From the NCBI RefSeq assembly GCF_000252955.1, contig NC_014228.1:1316005-1380004 (forward strand): a stretch of DNA of 64,000 bases. The letters are read 5' to 3'. The notes beneath the pieces were generated by a model. It searched no databases, had not been told where the DNA came from, and worked only from the letters and a program-made list of their open reading frames with translations. Below are positions 1 through 10,019 of this stretch, piece by piece. Origin of the DNA: Xenorhabdus nematophila ATCC 19061 (GTDB lineage Bacteria; Pseudomonadota; Gammaproteobacteria; Enterobacterales; Enterobacteriaceae). The position numbers were made by a program, and so were the translations under genes. Within the stretch, counting starts at the first letter, position 1. Each line of letters opens with the position of its first letter.

Positions 1-1
1 T

Positions 2-535
2 CGTATTTTCAATATGGATAATCAAGGCTACTTGGTAGAAAGCCATGCTGACGCAATCACGACGGAAACAGGTGCAGGTCCGCGTCATATGGCGTTTCAT
101 CCGAAAAAACAGGCAATTTATTGCATTAATGAACTGGATTCTACGGTTGATGTGCTGCGCAAATGGGAAAAATATCGTATTGTGCAATCGGTTGATTCGT
201 TACCCGCGGATTTTTCCAGTGTCCGTTGGTCAGCGGATATTCACATGACGCCGGATGGCCGCCATCTTTATACCAGCGAGCGTTCTGAGAGTTTAATCAG
301 CCATTTCCGCGTATCAGAGGAGGGTTATCATCTGACATTAGCCGGACATTATCTGACAGAAACCCAACCCCGTGGCTTTGCCATTGATCACAGTGGGCAT
401 TTCCTGATTGCCTCAGGACAAAAATCGGATCACATTTCGGTATCGCGTATTGACAAATTCTCTGGTGAATTAACCCAACTGGCACGTTATCCGGTCGGTA
501 AAAGCCCTATGTGGGTTACTATTTTGGCACTGTAA
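2..535 (+). CDS. pgl: 6-phosphogluconolactonase, 3' part (5' end outside window)
   Basis: This is the C-terminal part of the cytosolic lactonase that hydrolyses 6-phosphogluconolactone to 6-phosphogluconate in the oxidative pentose phosphate pathway. The frame is open from the left window edge and about 178 codons are visible. Hallmarks of the seven-bladed propeller Pgl (YbhE) family are present: GAGPRHM near the start of the visible part, [13 protein letters not shown] in the middle, ETQPRGF and the C-terminal PMWV. E. coli Pgl is about 331 residues, so roughly the first 150 are missing from the window. The ATG at position 14 is internal and is not the start. In E. coli pgl also lies a few genes from bioA, which agrees with the bio cluster here. 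It stops at 535 and a separate VOC gene follows. Confidence 0.95.
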   Translation, partial: RIFNMDNQGYLVESHADAITTETGAGPRHMAFHPKKQAIYCINELDSTVDVLRKWEKYRIVQSVDSLPADFSSVRWSADIHMTPDGRHLYTSERSESLISHFRVSEEGYHLTLAGHYLTETQPRGFAIDHSGHFLIASGQKSDHISVSRIDKFSGELTQLARYPVGKSPMWVTILAL

Positions 536-604
536 CACTGAGCCGCGCGGTATCAGGCGCGGCAATTTTTCTACTTAACTACTTTTAGCTCAAAGGATAT
601 CAAG

Positions 605-970
605 ATGAAGCCAGCTACCTTACTTATTCCTGTGCCTGATGTTAAAGCTGGGTTGGAGTGGTATCAATGTGCTTTTCCATCTGCCCGTTCCGTTTATTTG
701 GCTGAGTTTGATTTTACTGTGCTGGAACTTGGTGATTTTTCATTAGATATTGTACAAGCGGATGAAAAAGTCAGTTCTGGTCAGCAGGGAACAGTTTTGT
801 ATTGGTTCGTACCTTGTCTTAATACTTCCATTCAACATTTTCTGACCATAGGCGCTCAGCTTTATCGCGGGCCAATGAAGATTGATAGTGGATTAGGGAT
901 GTGTCAGGTTAAAGATCCCTTTGGCAATCTTATCGGTTTAAAAGGGGTATTTGAGGATAAAGTCATTTAA
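605..970 (+). CDS. VOC family (glyoxalase/bleomycin-resistance-like) protein
   Basis: This is a single-domain 121-residue protein of the vicinal oxygen chelate superfamily. The start TLLIPVPDVKAGLEWY and the end CQVKDPFGNLIGLKG match the beta-alpha-beta-beta-beta repeats of the fold, in which two monomers or two repeats form a metal-binding cavity. Members act as dioxygenases, isomerases, glutathione transferases or drug-binding resistance proteins, so the substrate cannot be named from sequence. The start is an ATG preceded by AAAGGA. It lies alone, 69 bases after pgl. No strong terminator follows, and the next gene is convergent. The family assignment is fairly secure and the function unknown. 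Confidence 0.75.
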   Translation: MKPATLLIPVPDVKAGLEWYQCAFPSARSVYLAEFDFTVLELGDFSLDIVQADEKVSSGQQGTVLYWFVPCLNTSIQHFLTIGAQLYRGPMKIDSGLGMCQVKDPFGNLIGLKGVFEDKVI

Positions 971-1217
971 TGTCCCACATCACGATCCCATTAAATTGAC
1001 CCAATATTCAGAATCTACATTTAATTGATTGATATCACTTAAGACCCAATGATGTTGAGGGCGGTGTATGAAATAAATAATAAAAATAAAGCAATTAACT
1101 ATTCATTATTTCATAATAGTGAGAGTATCAATCAATATGTGGTGTTTCCTTACCCCACTCGGTACGCGGGGTAAGGAATACGCCTGCCATTTTGAAAAGT
1201 TATATAGAATAAATGAC

Positions 1218-1796
1218 TTATGGAATTAAAGTAAAAGAACCTACACCAGACAAAATAATAGGATATGTGACGAAAAGGTTATTTTGATATACAGAGAACA
1301 AATCACCTAAATACACATTTCCGCTATAAAGGCGCAAAATCATATTTTTTGGATTAATAAACAGTTGGAAGCTGAGCGGTGAGTTTATAATGGATTGAGC
1401 ATGATTAACCACACCACCAAGATGAATATTATAAAAATTCATCTGAGGTAAATTATAACCACCATAAACATAGGCATTAAAACTGGTTCTCTTCCCAATA
1501 TTGGGTTCATGCCCGATGATGACGGGATTAGATGATATCTGGATAAAGGGATAATATCCGTATTGATAATAAGTGTTAATGTTAAAGTGCCCACTCACAA
1601 ACTCTGTTTGTCTTATTATTACAGGGCTGGTTGATGCTTCTTCTGTTGTATTTCCTGAGAATAAATGAGCCAGCTCAGGTTTTTCTTTAGCCAGTATTTC
1701 GTAATGTGCTATTTCTTTGTTATAACTATCCTTAGACATGTCAAATACACTTTGCATTTCTTCATTCGAAGGGAAAGAGGTGTTTTCTGTACTCAT
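1218..1796 (-). CDS. Hypothetical protein, possibly VapA-like beta-barrel
   Basis: The gene encodes 192 residues with no signal peptide or membrane helix that I can see. The first ~70 residues are polar and probably helical or disordered (SNEEMQSVFDMSKDSYNKEI). The remaining ~120 residues are rich in aromatic and beta-branched residues, with many Tyr, Asn and Gly and no Cys. The C-terminal pattern (LSFQLF, then a strand ILRLYSG, then VYLGDLF, then a GVGSF-like end) resembles the compact eight-stranded barrel of Rhodococcus equi virulence-associated proteins (VapA family). This is judged by eye only. The gene is AT-rich compared with its neighbours and has AT-rich flanks of about 250 and 370 bases, which suggests horizontal acquisition. 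It is isolated and convergent with the VOC gene. Function unknown. Confidence 0.55.
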   Translation of the reverse strand: MSTENTSFPSNEEMQSVFDMSKDSYNKEIAHYEILAKEKPELAHLFSGNTTEEASTSPVIIRQTEFVSGHFNINTYYQYGYYPFIQISSNPVIIGHEPNIGKRTSFNAYVYGGYNLPQMNFYNIHLGGVVNHAQSIINSPLSFQLFINPKNMILRLYSGNVYLGDLFSVYQNNLFVTYPIILSGVGSFTLIP

Positions 1797-2133
1797 GATA
1801 TATTCCTTGTTTTAGATTAGAGTGATTTCTGTATGGAATATATCAGAAAATTTACCCTGAAATAGTGTGGGAATACCTAAACTGTTTGTTAATATTTATC
1901 AGTGATTGATGGTTTAAAATTTTTTTATAATTTTATTTCTTATTAGAAATTAATAATATTATGTTTATGAAAATAAATCCAGGCAGGTTGAAATGAGTCA
2001 ATAATAAAACACGAAAAATTTTCGATATAAAAATCACTATCAGATTTCAATGCAATTTATGAAGGTTGTCTAATGGATTTTGTTAATTTTTTATTAAATC
2101 ACTAAAGCGGTTTTTTTCTGGGGAATATTTATT
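1797..2133. other. AT-rich intergenic stretch
   Basis: This is about 340 bases between the start of the leftward hypothetical gene and the hairpin after bioA. It is very AT-rich, with many A and T runs. It presumably holds the promoter of the 1218-1796 gene. No ORF, RNA gene or repeat was recognised. Confidence 0.5.
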
Positions 2134-2164
2134 AACAGTCAGTATATGATTAATACTGACTGTT
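2134..2164 (-). terminator. Hairpin downstream of bioA
   Basis: A perfect 12-bp inverted repeat (AACAGTCAGTAT at 2134-2145 and its complement at 2153-2164) with a 7-base loop begins just beyond the bioA stop codon. On the bioA strand it is followed by an AT-rich stretch without a clean U tract, so termination is likely but may be weak. Confidence 0.6.
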
Positions 2165-2169
2165 ACTCT

Positions 2170-3438
2170 TTAATTTATTGCATCAACAATTGCTGTTGTT
2201 AATTGCGATAATTGTTCTGACTGAATAATATAAGGCGGCATCAAATAAATTAACCGACCAAATGGCCTGATCCAGACACCCTGTTGGACGAAATGACGTT
2301 GCAGTGAAGCAACATCAACGGGTTGTTTCATTTCAACAACCCCTATTGCGCCCAAGACCCGGACATCTTTGACTGAATGATGTATTTTTAAGGGGAGTAA
2401 CTCTGTTTTTAACTGAGTTTCTATTGATTGAATATGTTGCTGCCACGAACTCTCAGAAAGCAATTTCAGGCTGGCGCTGGCAACAGCACAAGCCAGCGGA
2501 TTTCCCATAAAAGTCGGGCCGTGCATAAAACAGCCAGCTTCGCCCTGACTGATTATTTCAGCGACGTGGCGGGTGGTAAGCGTTGCTGATAACGTCATAT
2601 AGCCTCCCGTCAACGCTTTGCCTAAGCATAAAATATCTGGCTCGATCTGAGCATGTTCACAGGCAAATAACTTACCTGTTCTCCCAAATCCAGTGGCTAT
2701 TTCATCTGCAATCAGCAATATCTGATGTTCATCACAAAGTTGACGAACTTGCCGCAGATATTCAGGATGATAAATCCGCATACCACCTGCACCCTGGACA
2801 ATCGGTTCCAGAACAACGGCTGTGATTTCAGCATGGTATTGCCGCAATAAGCGTTTAAAAGAATCAATATCTTCAGGTTGCCATTCATCATCAAATTGAC
2901 AGGTCGGGGCATCGGCAAAGAGATGGTTTGGAAGATAGCCATTATACAGACTGTGCATGGAATTGTCTGGATCACAGACAGACATGGCACCAAAAGTATC
3001 ACCATGATAACCATGCCGCAATGTCAGAAAGCGTTGACGTTTCTCCCCTCTGGCTTGCCAGTATTGCAATGCCATTTTCAGGGCAACTTCTACAGCAACA
3101 GAACCAGAATCTGCTAAAAAGACACACTCCAGTGAATCGGGCGTCAGTGCAACTAATTGTTTACACAATTCTACCGCAGGAGGGTGAGTGATACCGCCAA
3201 ACATGACATGGGACATTTTATCGATTTGTGATTTGGCGGCTTCATTGAGTACAGGGTGATTATAGCCATGAATGGCCGCCCACCATGAAGACATGCCATC
3301 AATCAGCTTGCGGCCGTCTGATAAAACCAACTCCACGCCCGTTGCCGATACAACGGGATAGGCAGGAAGTGGGCGAGTCATTGATGTATATGGATGCCAA
3401 ATATGGCGCAGGTCAAATTCAATATCTGAAGGACGCAT
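2170..3438 (-). CDS. bioA: Adenosylmethionine-8-amino-7-oxononanoate aminotransferase
   Basis: This is a PLP-dependent class III aminotransferase that uses S-adenosylmethionine as amino donor to convert KAPA to DAPA, the third step of biotin ring assembly. It acts in the cytosol. The 422 residues are close to E. coli BioA along their length: [10 protein letters not shown] near the N-terminus, [32 protein letters not shown], the [12 protein letters not shown] segment and the PLP-lysine region [16 protein letters not shown]. The C-terminal [19 protein letters not shown] is also intact. It is transcribed away from bioBFCD, and the shared BirA operator lies in the 95 bases between the two starts. 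It ends beside a 12-bp hairpin. Confidence 0.97.
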   Translation of the reverse strand: MRPSDIEFDLRHIWHPYTSMTRPLPAYPVVSATGVELVLSDGRKLIDGMSSWWAAIHGYNHPVLNEAAKSQIDKMSHVMFGGITHPPAVELCKQLVALTPDSLECVFLADSGSVAVEVALKMALQYWQARGEKRQRFLTLRHGYHGDTFGAMSVCDPDNSMHSLYNGYLPNHLFADAPTCQFDDEWQPEDIDSFKRLLRQYHAEITAVVLEPIVQGAGGMRIYHPEYLRQVRQLCDEHQILLIADEIATGFGRTGKLFACEHAQIEPDILCLGKALTGGYMTLSATLTTRHVAEIISQGEAGCFMHGPTFMGNPLACAVASASLKLLSESSWQQHIQSIETQLKTELLPLKIHHSVKDVRVLGAIGVVEMKQPVDVASLQRHFVQQGVWIRPFGRLIYLMPPYIIQSEQLSQLTTAIVDAIN

Positions 3439-3448
3439 AATAAATTAC

Positions 3449-3482
3449 TTGTAAACCTTTACTCATTCATTTTGGTTGACAT
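3449..3482. promoter_or_regulatory. BirA (biotin repressor) operator in bidirectional bioA/bioB promoter
   Basis: Half-site TGTAAACC at 3450-3457 and half-site GGTTGACA at 3474-3481 are separated by 16 bases. The known enterobacterial bio operator is TGTAAACC-N16-GGTTTACA, so there is one mismatch. It sits between the divergent starts of bioA (3438) and bioB (3534), where a BirA-biotinyl-AMP dimer would repress both directions. Confidence 0.9.
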
Positions 3483-3533
3483 GATAACGGCGTTATTTAA
3501 ACTGACAACATTTTTCATGTCGGAGAAGTTATT

Positions 3534-4574
3534 GTGAGCGAGCGTCAACAGTGGACTATCAAACAGACGCAGGCGTTGTTTGATAAACCTTTTTTTGAAT
3601 TGTTATTTCAGGCCCAGCAAATACACCGTGAACATTTTGATCCGCAGCAAGTCCAAGTCAGTACGTTGCTTTCGATCAAAACCGGTGCTTGTCCGGAAGA
3701 TTGTAAATATTGCCCGCAAAGTTCCCGCTACAAAACTGGGCTGGAAAAAGAGCGGTTGATGGAAGTGGAAAAAGTCATCGAATCAGCACACAAGGCCAAA
3801 AAAGCCGGTTCAACCCGTTTTTGCATGGGAGCTGCCTGGAAAAACCCGCATGAACGCGATATGCCGTATTTAGAAAAAATGGTCACAGAAGTTAAAGCGC
3901 TGGGGATGGAAACGTGCATGACGCTGGGCATGCTCAATCAATCTCAGGCCCAGCGTTTGGCGGAGGCAGGTCTGGACTATTACAACCATAACTTAGACAC
4001 CTCACCAGAATTTTACGGCAATATCATTACGACCCGCAGTTATCAGGACAGACTGGATACCTTGGATAAAGTCAGGGAAGCGGGCATCAAAGTTTGTTCA
4101 GGTGGGATCGTTGGTCTGGGTGAACAAATCCGTGATCGGGCTGCATTGTTGGTACAATTGGCAAATTTACCCAAGCCACCGGAAAGTGTGCCGATTAATA
4201 TGTTGGTAAAAGTGAAAGGTACACCATTGGAAGATAATCAGGATGTTGATCCTTTCGACTTTATCCGCACCATTGCTGTGGCTCGGATCATGATGCCAAA
4301 ATCTCATGTCCGCTTATCCGCAGGGCGTGAGCAAATGAATGAGCAAACTCAGGCTATGTGCTTCATGGCGGGAGCCAACTCCATTTTTTACGGTTGTAAA
4401 TTGCTGACTACACCAAATCCGGATGAAGATAAAGATTTGCAATTATTTCGTCGATTGGGGATTAACCCTCAACAGACAAAGACGACATTTGGTGATAATC
4501 AACAGCAACAGAACTTGACGGAAGCCATTATTCATAATGCTGGTGATGAACAATTCTATAACGCGGCAATATAA
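3534..4574 (+). CDS. bioB: Biotin synthase (radical SAM)
   Basis: BioB inserts sulfur into dethiobiotin to form biotin, using a 4Fe-4S cluster and SAM for radical generation plus a second cluster as sulfur source. The radical SAM motif [10 protein letters not shown] (CxxxCxxC) is at about residues 53-62. Other conserved segments are [43 protein letters not shown] and RLSAGREQM. The length of 346 residues matches E. coli BioB. The start is GTG with a GGAGAAG ribosome site 8-12 bases upstream; no in-frame ATG gives a better fit. It is the first gene of bioBFCD and overlaps bioF by one base (TAATG). Expression is expected to be repressed by BirA through the upstream operator. Confidence 0.97.
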   Translation: MSERQQWTIKQTQALFDKPFFELLFQAQQIHREHFDPQQVQVSTLLSIKTGACPEDCKYCPQSSRYKTGLEKERLMEVEKVIESAHKAKKAGSTRFCMGAAWKNPHERDMPYLEKMVTEVKALGMETCMTLGMLNQSQAQRLAEAGLDYYNHNLDTSPEFYGNIITTRSYQDRLDTLDKVREAGIKVCSGGIVGLGEQIRDRAALLVQLANLPKPPESVPINMLVKVKGTPLEDNQDVDPFDFIRTIAVARIMMPKSHVRLSAGREQMNEQTQAMCFMAGANSIFYGCKLLTTPNPDEDKDLQLFRRLGINPQQTKTTFGDNQQQQNLTEAIIHNAGDEQFYNAAI

Positions 4575-5725
4575 TGAGCTGGTCAGATTCACTCTCCGGG
4601 CATTTGGCCGAACGCCGGGGAACGTCGCTATGGCGTAACAGACAAGTCCATCAGGGTTCTGATGGGCGTTTATTACTCACTTCAGATGGCCAATATCTGA
4701 ACTTCTCCAGCAATGACTACCTTGGGTTGAGCCGGCATCCTCAGATTATTGCCGCATGGCAACAGGGCGCTGAGCAATATGGTGTAGGAAGTGGCGGCTC
4801 AGGGCATGTCACAGGTTACACGACAGCACATCACGCATTGGAACAGCAATTGGCGGAATGGCTGGGATATTCCCGTGCCTTATTGTTTATTTCTGGTTAT
4901 GCCGCTAATCAGGGTGTCATTGCTGCTTTGATGGAGAAAGATGATCGCATTATTGCTGATCGTCTCAGTCATGCTTCATTGATGGAGGCTGCCATGCACT
5001 CTCCTGCACAATTTCGGCGTTTTCTGCATAACGACATGAATTCATTGCAGCAGCATCTGTCAAAAGCGTGCGCAGGTAAGACATTGGTGGTCACGGAAGG
5101 CATTTTTAGTATGGATGGGGATTGTGCCCCTCTTGAAGCCATTGCACAGCAAGCAAAGTCCGCAGAAAGCTGGCTGATGGTGGATGATGCCCACGGCATC
5201 GGCGTTCATGGTGATGAGGGCCGTGGCAGTTGCTGGCGGCAAAATGTCAAAGCGGAAATTTTGATCGTGACTTTTGGTAAAGCATTCGGGCTGAGTGGCG
5301 CCGCCGTTTTGTGTGATGAGCAAACCGCAGAATATTTACTCCAATATGCCCGGCATCTCATTTACAGCACCTCAATGCCACCTGCACAGGCCGTCGCCCT
5401 TTCCGAAGCAGTGCGACAAATCAGGGCTGGGGAAGAACGGCGTCAGGCATTGCAGAATAATATCGGTTATTTCCGCTGTGAAGCACAACATTTGCCTTTT
5501 TCCCTGATGGATTCAGCAACTGCCATTCAGCCGTTAGTCATTGGCGATAATGCGCGTTGTATCGCGCTATCTCAGGCACTCAGGCAGAAAAAAGTATGGG
5601 TTAAGGGGATACTTCCACCCACGGTTCCTCCTGACAGTGCCCGTTTGCGCATTACGCTGACAGCAAGCCATACACAACAGGATATTGATGTATTACTGGA
5701 GGCTTTGCATGGATCTGGCGGCTAA
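4574..5725 (+). CDS. bioF: 8-amino-7-oxononanoate synthase (KAPA synthase)
   Basis: BioF condenses pimeloyl-ACP (or -CoA) with L-alanine, releasing CO2, to give KAPA, the first step of the late biotin pathway. It is a 383-residue PLP enzyme of the alpha-oxoamine synthase family. Visible motifs are [33 protein letters not shown], the [10 protein letters not shown] segment and the PLP-lysine region [13 protein letters not shown]. The ATG overlaps the bioB stop by one base, and the 3' end overlaps the bioC start by 17 bases, so translational coupling is likely. Length and order match E. coli. Confidence 0.97.
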   Translation: MSWSDSLSGHLAERRGTSLWRNRQVHQGSDGRLLLTSDGQYLNFSSNDYLGLSRHPQIIAAWQQGAEQYGVGSGGSGHVTGYTTAHHALEQQLAEWLGYSRALLFISGYAANQGVIAALMEKDDRIIADRLSHASLMEAAMHSPAQFRRFLHNDMNSLQQHLSKACAGKTLVVTEGIFSMDGDCAPLEAIAQQAKSAESWLMVDDAHGIGVHGDEGRGSCWRQNVKAEILIVTFGKAFGLSGAAVLCDEQTAEYLLQYARHLIYSTSMPPAQAVALSEAVRQIRAGEERRQALQNNIGYFRCEAQHLPFSLMDSATAIQPLVIGDNARCIALSQALRQKKVWVKGILPPTVPPDSARLRITLTASHTQQDIDVLLEALHGSGG

Positions 5726-6482
5726 ATCTGTCGATAAGCAAGCAATAGCAGGGGCTTTCGGGCGCGCGGCTTCCAAATATGACTCGGTGGCTAAATTGCA
5801 ACAGCAAACCGGCGAATACTTAATGGAATTAATACGGGCAGAAAATACCGGAATGCGGATATTGGATGCAGGATGTGGAACGGGTTTTTTCAGCAAACGC
5901 TGGAAACAGCGGGGTAAACAGGTTATCGCTTTAGATCTGGCGTCCGGTATGTTAAGTCATGCGCGGAGCCAGCAAGCCGCCGATTATTACTTGCAAGGGG
6001 ATATTGAACACCTGGGATTGGCGGATAACCGTGTCGATATGTGTTTCAGTAATCTGGCGGTGCAATGGTGCAATGATTTACCTGCTGCATTGCAGGAATT
6101 TTATCGCGTTACCCGTTCTGGCGGCCTTATTGTCTTTTCCACGCTGATACAGGGGTCATTGCACGAGTTGGAAACGGCATGGAAGCAGGTGGATGATTAT
6201 CGGCACATTAACCAATTCCTGCCACTGCGAACAATTACCCAAGCATGTCAATCCTACCGGCATAAAATCATTAACCGGCAATACTGCCAGCAGTACCCAC
6301 AACTTGTGCCTTTGCTCAATTCTCTGAAAGGCATTGGCGCAACCCATCTTCATCATGGGCGCCAACAGGGATTAATGACCCGAAAACGCCTGAACGATCT
6401 TGCTGAGGCCTATCCACGTAAGAACGGAAATTACCCATTAAGTTATCAAATTGCTTTTGGAGTTATTTATTGTGATAAATAA
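5709..6482 (+). CDS. bioC: Malonyl-ACP O-methyltransferase
   Basis: BioC methylates the free carboxyl of malonyl-ACP with SAM so that the fatty acid machinery can build the pimeloyl chain. The SAM-binding motif I is [15 protein letters not shown] at about residue 50, and [16 protein letters not shown] follows. The reading frame is open further upstream, but the ATG at 5709 is preceded by GGAGG with 6-base spacing and the predicted N-terminus ([19 protein letters not shown]) aligns with E. coli BioC, so that start is chosen. This gives 257 residues, against 251 in E. coli. It overlaps bioF upstream and bioD downstream. Confidence 0.93.
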   Translation: MDLAAKSVDKQAIAGAFGRAASKYDSVAKLQQQTGEYLMELIRAENTGMRILDAGCGTGFFSKRWKQRGKQVIALDLASGMLSHARSQQAADYYLQGDIEHLGLADNRVDMCFSNLAVQWCNDLPAALQEFYRVTRSGGLIVFSTLIQGSLHELETAWKQVDDYRHINQFLPLRTITQACQSYRHKIINRQYCQQYPQLVPLLNSLKGIGATHLHHGRQQGLMTRKRLNDLAEAYPRKNGNYPLSYQIAFGVIYCDK

Positions 6483-7155
6483 ATATTTTCTTACCGGAAC
6501 CGATACTGAAGTAGGTAAGACGGTTGTCAGTTGCGCTATTTTGCAGGCAGCTAACAAAAAAGGCTATCAAACGGCGGGTTATAAACCCGTGGCATCGGGG
6601 AGTAAAATCACCGTTGAAGGGATACGTAATGATGATGCTTTGGCTTTACAACGTCATAGCTCGGTGCCATTAACGTATCAGGAAGTGAATCCTTTGGTAT
6701 TTGTTGAGCCTACTTCACCCCATATTGTGAGTGCTGATATCAAACAACCCATTGATTTTTTCACATTATCTCAGGGATTGGAAAGACTGACTACAAAGGC
6801 TGACTGGGTTTTAATAGAAGGCGCGGGAGGTTGGTATACGCCACTTTCGGAAAATACGACGTTTGCTGATTGGGTAATGCAGGAAAATTTACCCGTGATT
6901 CTGACTGTGGGGGTCAAATTAGGTTGTATTAATCATGCGGTCTTAACGGCAAAAGCTATTCAGCATTCCGGATTGACGCTGGCAGGTTGGGTTGCCAATG
7001 AAATTGAGCCAGCCGGTAAATATCAGACAGCCTATTTGGAAACATTGGAACGCATGATCCCTGCACCTTTACTGGGTATTATTCCCCATCTAAATGAATT
7101 TTATGATAAAAATAACCTTGGGGAATATATAAGCATTGATTCATTGGTTAACTAA
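6472..7155 (+). CDS. bioD: Dethiobiotin synthetase
   Basis: BioD is the ATP-dependent carboxylase that closes the ureido ring, turning DAPA and CO2 into dethiobiotin. The P-loop TGTDTEVGKTV lies at the N-terminus. Other family segments are GYKPVASGS, NDDALALQ, PTSPHIV and VLIEGAGGWYTPLS. The most plausible start is the GTG at 6472, giving a 227-residue protein like E. coli BioD1 (225). It overlaps the bioC stop and has GGAG about 9 bases upstream. Starts farther upstream would add a hydrophobic tail absent from homologues. It is the last gene of bioBFCD, and about 750 bases then separate it from uvrB. Confidence 0.93.
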   Translation: MINKYFLTGTDTEVGKTVVSCAILQAANKKGYQTAGYKPVASGSKITVEGIRNDDALALQRHSSVPLTYQEVNPLVFVEPTSPHIVSADIKQPIDFFTLSQGLERLTTKADWVLIEGAGGWYTPLSENTTFADWVMQENLPVILTVGVKLGCINHAVLTAKAIQHSGLTLAGWVANEIEPAGKYQTAYLETLERMIPAPLLGIIPHLNEFYDKNNLGEYISIDSLVN

Positions 7156-7370
7156 TCGTTTACTTAGCGTTAGCTAAAATGGGTGTCTGAAGTCACAGCT
7201 AAGACAGCTTGGTGATGTAAAAAATTTTTTATTCCAACAAGGATTGAGGTATTTTTGAACAACAAATAGCGTGAATTGATTCCAAAACAGGATAAAAATA
7301 TTCCATTATTGAAATAATTTACTAACGGAAATAACTCCGCAAGCTCGCATGCCTAATAGGGTTTGCTGAG

Positions 7371-7393
7371 TTATCCACTATTCCTGTGGATAA
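7371..7393. promoter_or_regulatory. Paired, inverted DnaA boxes upstream of uvrB
   Basis: TTATCCACT (7371-7379, plus strand) and TGTGGATAA (7385-7393, i.e. TTATCCACA on the minus strand) form an inverted pair. The second equals the strong consensus DnaA box and the first differs at one base. DnaA-binding sites upstream of uvrB are known in E. coli, so conserved placement is plausible. The role (regulation or DnaA titration) cannot be read from sequence. Confidence 0.7.
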
Positions 7394-7664
7394 CCCTGTG
7401 TGTTAGTTTTAGAAAAGTATCCTGACGCAAGATAATACGCGGCTTGCGCAAGATTTGTCGTTATTCTCTCCTTTGATTTTTTATCGATTAAAATCAAGTG
7501 ATTAAATAAAAGCAACTCCTTTCTGCTTTCCTTTGCCATTCGGTGCTTTATCATTTCAGTAGATAATATAAAAATAAGAAAATATAAGCTCATTATCTGG
7601 GGATAAAAATAGCTATCAATAATGTTAACTAAAGGTTAATATCACTATCCGGTATATACCCGCT

Positions 7665-7711
7665 GAATTTCAAGCTGTGATCAACAACACTACAGCTTGA
7701 AAGGCAAGACA
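7665..7711. repeat. Short dispersed palindromic repeat (copy 1)
   Basis: An 11-bp perfect inverted repeat, TTTCAAGCTGT (7668-7678) and ACAGCTTGAAA (7692-7702), is followed by GGCAAGACA. A similar unit with the end CTTGAAAGGCGACAGG occurs at 56471-56512. Related units are probably scattered through the genome, but only two can be seen here. Confidence 0.45.
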
Positions 7712-7796
7712 TAGGGTCGGGATTGTCAGTCAGGGTTCACTCACCTCCTTTGCCTCCCTTGAAACAGGAAAAACATTATTTTATTAACTCACTTGA

Positions 7797-7816
7797 AGCT
7801 GGTTTTTTATCCAGTA
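7797..7816 (+). promoter_or_regulatory. LexA (SOS) box of uvrB
   Basis: The 20-mer has the CTG-N10-CAG form (CTG at 7799, CAG at 7812-7814) with a T-rich centre. It is nearly identical to the E. coli uvrB SOS box, including the shared segment TTTTTTATCCAGTA. It lies 93 bases before the uvrB start, overlapping a likely promoter, so DNA-damage induction is expected. Confidence 0.9.
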
Positions 7817-7908
7817 TTATAAAAGCGTTTATTTTTATTGGCGTGCGGATAGTTTTATTAGTGTGCGGATAGTATGGGGCGTTTTTTGTCTATATTGGTG
7901 GGGGGAAG

Positions 7909-9936
7909 ATGAGCAAAGAAGCGAACAAGGTCTTTAAGTTACATTCTGATTTCAAACCGGGCGGGGATCAGCCATCGGCTATCCGACAATTACAGGAAGG
8001 GCTGGAAGATGGTTTGGCACATCAGACGCTTTTGGGTGTAACGGGGTCAGGTAAAACGTTTACGATAGCCAATGTTATTGCAAACTTAAATCGGCCTGCC
8101 ATGATCCTTGCCCCCAATAAGACACTGGCAGCACAACTTTATAGTGAGATGAAAGAATTCTTTCCTGAAAATTCGGTGGAATATTTTGTTTCCTATTATG
8201 ACTATTATCAACCTGAAGCCTATGTACCCAGCTCAGATACGTTTATTGAAAAAGACGCTTCAGTCAATGAACACATTGAACAAATGCGCCTGTCGGCAAC
8301 AAAAGCTTTACTGGAGCGACGTGATGTTATCGTAGTGGCATCCGTTTCCGCGATTTATGGTTTAGGGGATCCTGAGAGTTACCTGAAAATGATGCTCCAT
8401 TTAACAGATGGCATGTTGATTGATCAACGGGCCATCTTGCGCCGTTTAGCAGAACTGCAATATACCCGTAATGATCAGGCATTCCAGCGCGGAACATTCC
8501 GGGTACGCGGTGAGGTTATTGATATTTTCCCGGCTGAGTCAAATGAGCACGCGTTGCGTGTTGAACTGTTTGATGACGAAGTAGAACGACTTTCTCTGTT
8601 TGATCCACTGACGGGTCAGGTTCAGTACAACGTGCCACGTTATACCGTTTATCCCAAAACACACTACGTTACACCGCGTGAACGTATTTTGCAGTCGATG
8701 GCAGAGATTAAAATTGAGTTGGAACAACGGCGTCAGGTGTTGCTGGCATCAGGAAAATTGCTGGAAGAACAACGCATCACCCAACGCACCCAATTTGACC
8801 TCGAAATGATGAATGAGCTGGGTTATTGCTCAGGCATTGAAAACTACTCCCGTTACTTATCCGGCCGTGCCACAGGTGAGCCGCCTCCTACACTGTTTGA
8901 CTACCTTCCGGCAGATGGGTTGCTGGTGGTCGATGAATCTCACGTGACTATTCCACAGATTGGTGGTATGTACCGTGGTGATCGTTCCCGTAAAGAGACG
9001 TTGGTAGAGTACGGTTTTCGTCTGCCATCCGCGTTGGATAACCGCCCATTGCGATTTGAGGAATTTGAGGCGCTGGCACCACAAACCATTTATATCTCAG
9101 CCACTCCCGGTCATTATGAACTGGAAAAATCCGGCAATGAAATTGTTGAGCAGGTCGTACGACCGACCGGGCTGATTGATCCTGAAGTTGAAGTGCGTCC
9201 CGTGACGACTCAGGTCGATGATTTGATGTCTGAAATCCGACTCCGCGCAGTGAAAAATGAACGCGTTTTGGTCACGACTTTAACCAAGCGAATGGCAGAA
9301 GACCTGACCGAATATTTGGAAGAACATGGTGAACGCGTCCGTTATCTCCATTCTGATATTGATACGGTAGAACGTGTAGAAATTATTCGTGATCTTCGTT
9401 TGGGGGAATTTGATGTTCTGGTCGGTATCAACCTGCTGCGTGAAGGCTTGGATATGCCGGAAGTTTCTCTTGTTGCGATTTTAGATGCTGATAAAGAGGG
9501 ATTCCTCCGTTCAGAGCGATCGCTTATCCAGACCATCGGCCGTGCAGCGCGTAATTTGCATGGCAAGGCGATTTTATATGGTGACAGGATCACGGATTCT
9601 ATGGCAAAAGCCATCGGGGAAACTGAGCGGCGCCGAGTTAAACAACAGGCATTTAATGACGAGCACGGTATCGTGCCGACAGGATTAAACAAAAAAATTG
9701 GCGACATCCTGAGAATTGGTCAGCCAGTTAATGGCAAAGGAAAAACCAGAGGAAAAAGTAAGGTTACTTTGGGGACGGATGATTACCAGAAACTCTCGGC
9801 AAAAGAGCTGGAGAATAAAATCCGCGAACTGGAAAACAAGATGTACCAGCATGCACGGGATCTTGAATTCGAACAAGCGGCCAATGTTCGTGATCAGGTA
9901 CAGGCATTGCGGGCACAGTTTATTGCCAATTCTTAA
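7909..9936 (+). CDS. uvrB: Excinuclease ABC subunit B
   Basis: UvrB is the damage-verifying helicase-like subunit of nucleotide excision repair. It is loaded by UvrA and recruits UvrC for incision. Walker A GVTGSGKT is at about residues 42-49. The beta-hairpin region [21 protein letters not shown] inserts behind the lesion. Later come the helicase motifs ([10 protein letters not shown], the FVxV-type [14 protein letters not shown], and the motif VI region QTIGRAARN), and the C-terminal coiled UVR domain ([15 protein letters not shown]) that contacts UvrC. The 675 residues match E. coli (673). The start ATG has GGGGGAAG upstream. It is expected to be SOS-controlled through the LexA box at 7797-7816 and is followed by a strong bidirectional hairpin. 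Confidence 0.98.
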   Translation: MSKEANKVFKLHSDFKPGGDQPSAIRQLQEGLEDGLAHQTLLGVTGSGKTFTIANVIANLNRPAMILAPNKTLAAQLYSEMKEFFPENSVEYFVSYYDYYQPEAYVPSSDTFIEKDASVNEHIEQMRLSATKALLERRDVIVVASVSAIYGLGDPESYLKMMLHLTDGMLIDQRAILRRLAELQYTRNDQAFQRGTFRVRGEVIDIFPAESNEHALRVELFDDEVERLSLFDPLTGQVQYNVPRYTVYPKTHYVTPRERILQSMAEIKIELEQRRQVLLASGKLLEEQRITQRTQFDLEMMNELGYCSGIENYSRYLSGRATGEPPPTLFDYLPADGLLVVDESHVTIPQIGGMYRGDRSRKETLVEYGFRLPSALDNRPLRFEEFEALAPQTIYISATPGHYELEKSGNEIVEQVVRPTGLIDPEVEVRPVTTQVDDLMSEIRLRAVKNERVLVTTLTKRMAEDLTEYLEEHGERVRYLHSDIDTVERVEIIRDLRLGEFDVLVGINLLREGLDMPEVSLVAILDADKEGFLRSERSLIQTIGRAARNLHGKAILYGDRITDSMAKAIGETERRRVKQQAFNDEHGIVPTGLNKKIGDILRIGQPVNGKGKTRGKSKVTLGTDDYQKLSAKELENKIRELENKMYQHARDLEFEQAANVRDQVQALRAQFIANS

Positions 9937-9948
9937 ATAGCATGAAAA

Positions 9949-9987
9949 ACAGACAGAGAGTGAATAAACACTTTACTCTCTATCTGT
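9949..9987. terminator. Bidirectional terminator between uvrB and ybhK
   Basis: A long imperfect inverted repeat pairs ACAGACAGAGAGTGAA (from 9949) with TTTACTCTCTATCTGT (ending 9987). It lies between the convergent uvrB and ybhK genes and could serve both strands. Confidence 0.7.
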
Positions 9988-10019
9988 GTCGTTATTGACC
10001 TTACCCTTATGGGTAATAG

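Noticed and set aside
1025..1038. FNR-like site TTGAT-TGAT-ATCAC
   Set aside because: It lies between the 3' ends of two convergent genes, with no gene start nearby, so a regulatory role is unlikely.
7378..7593. Leftward 71-codon frame in the bioD-uvrB gap
   Set aside because: It overlaps the DnaA boxes, has no recognisable family or ribosome site, and the composition is that of translated AT-rich intergenic DNA.
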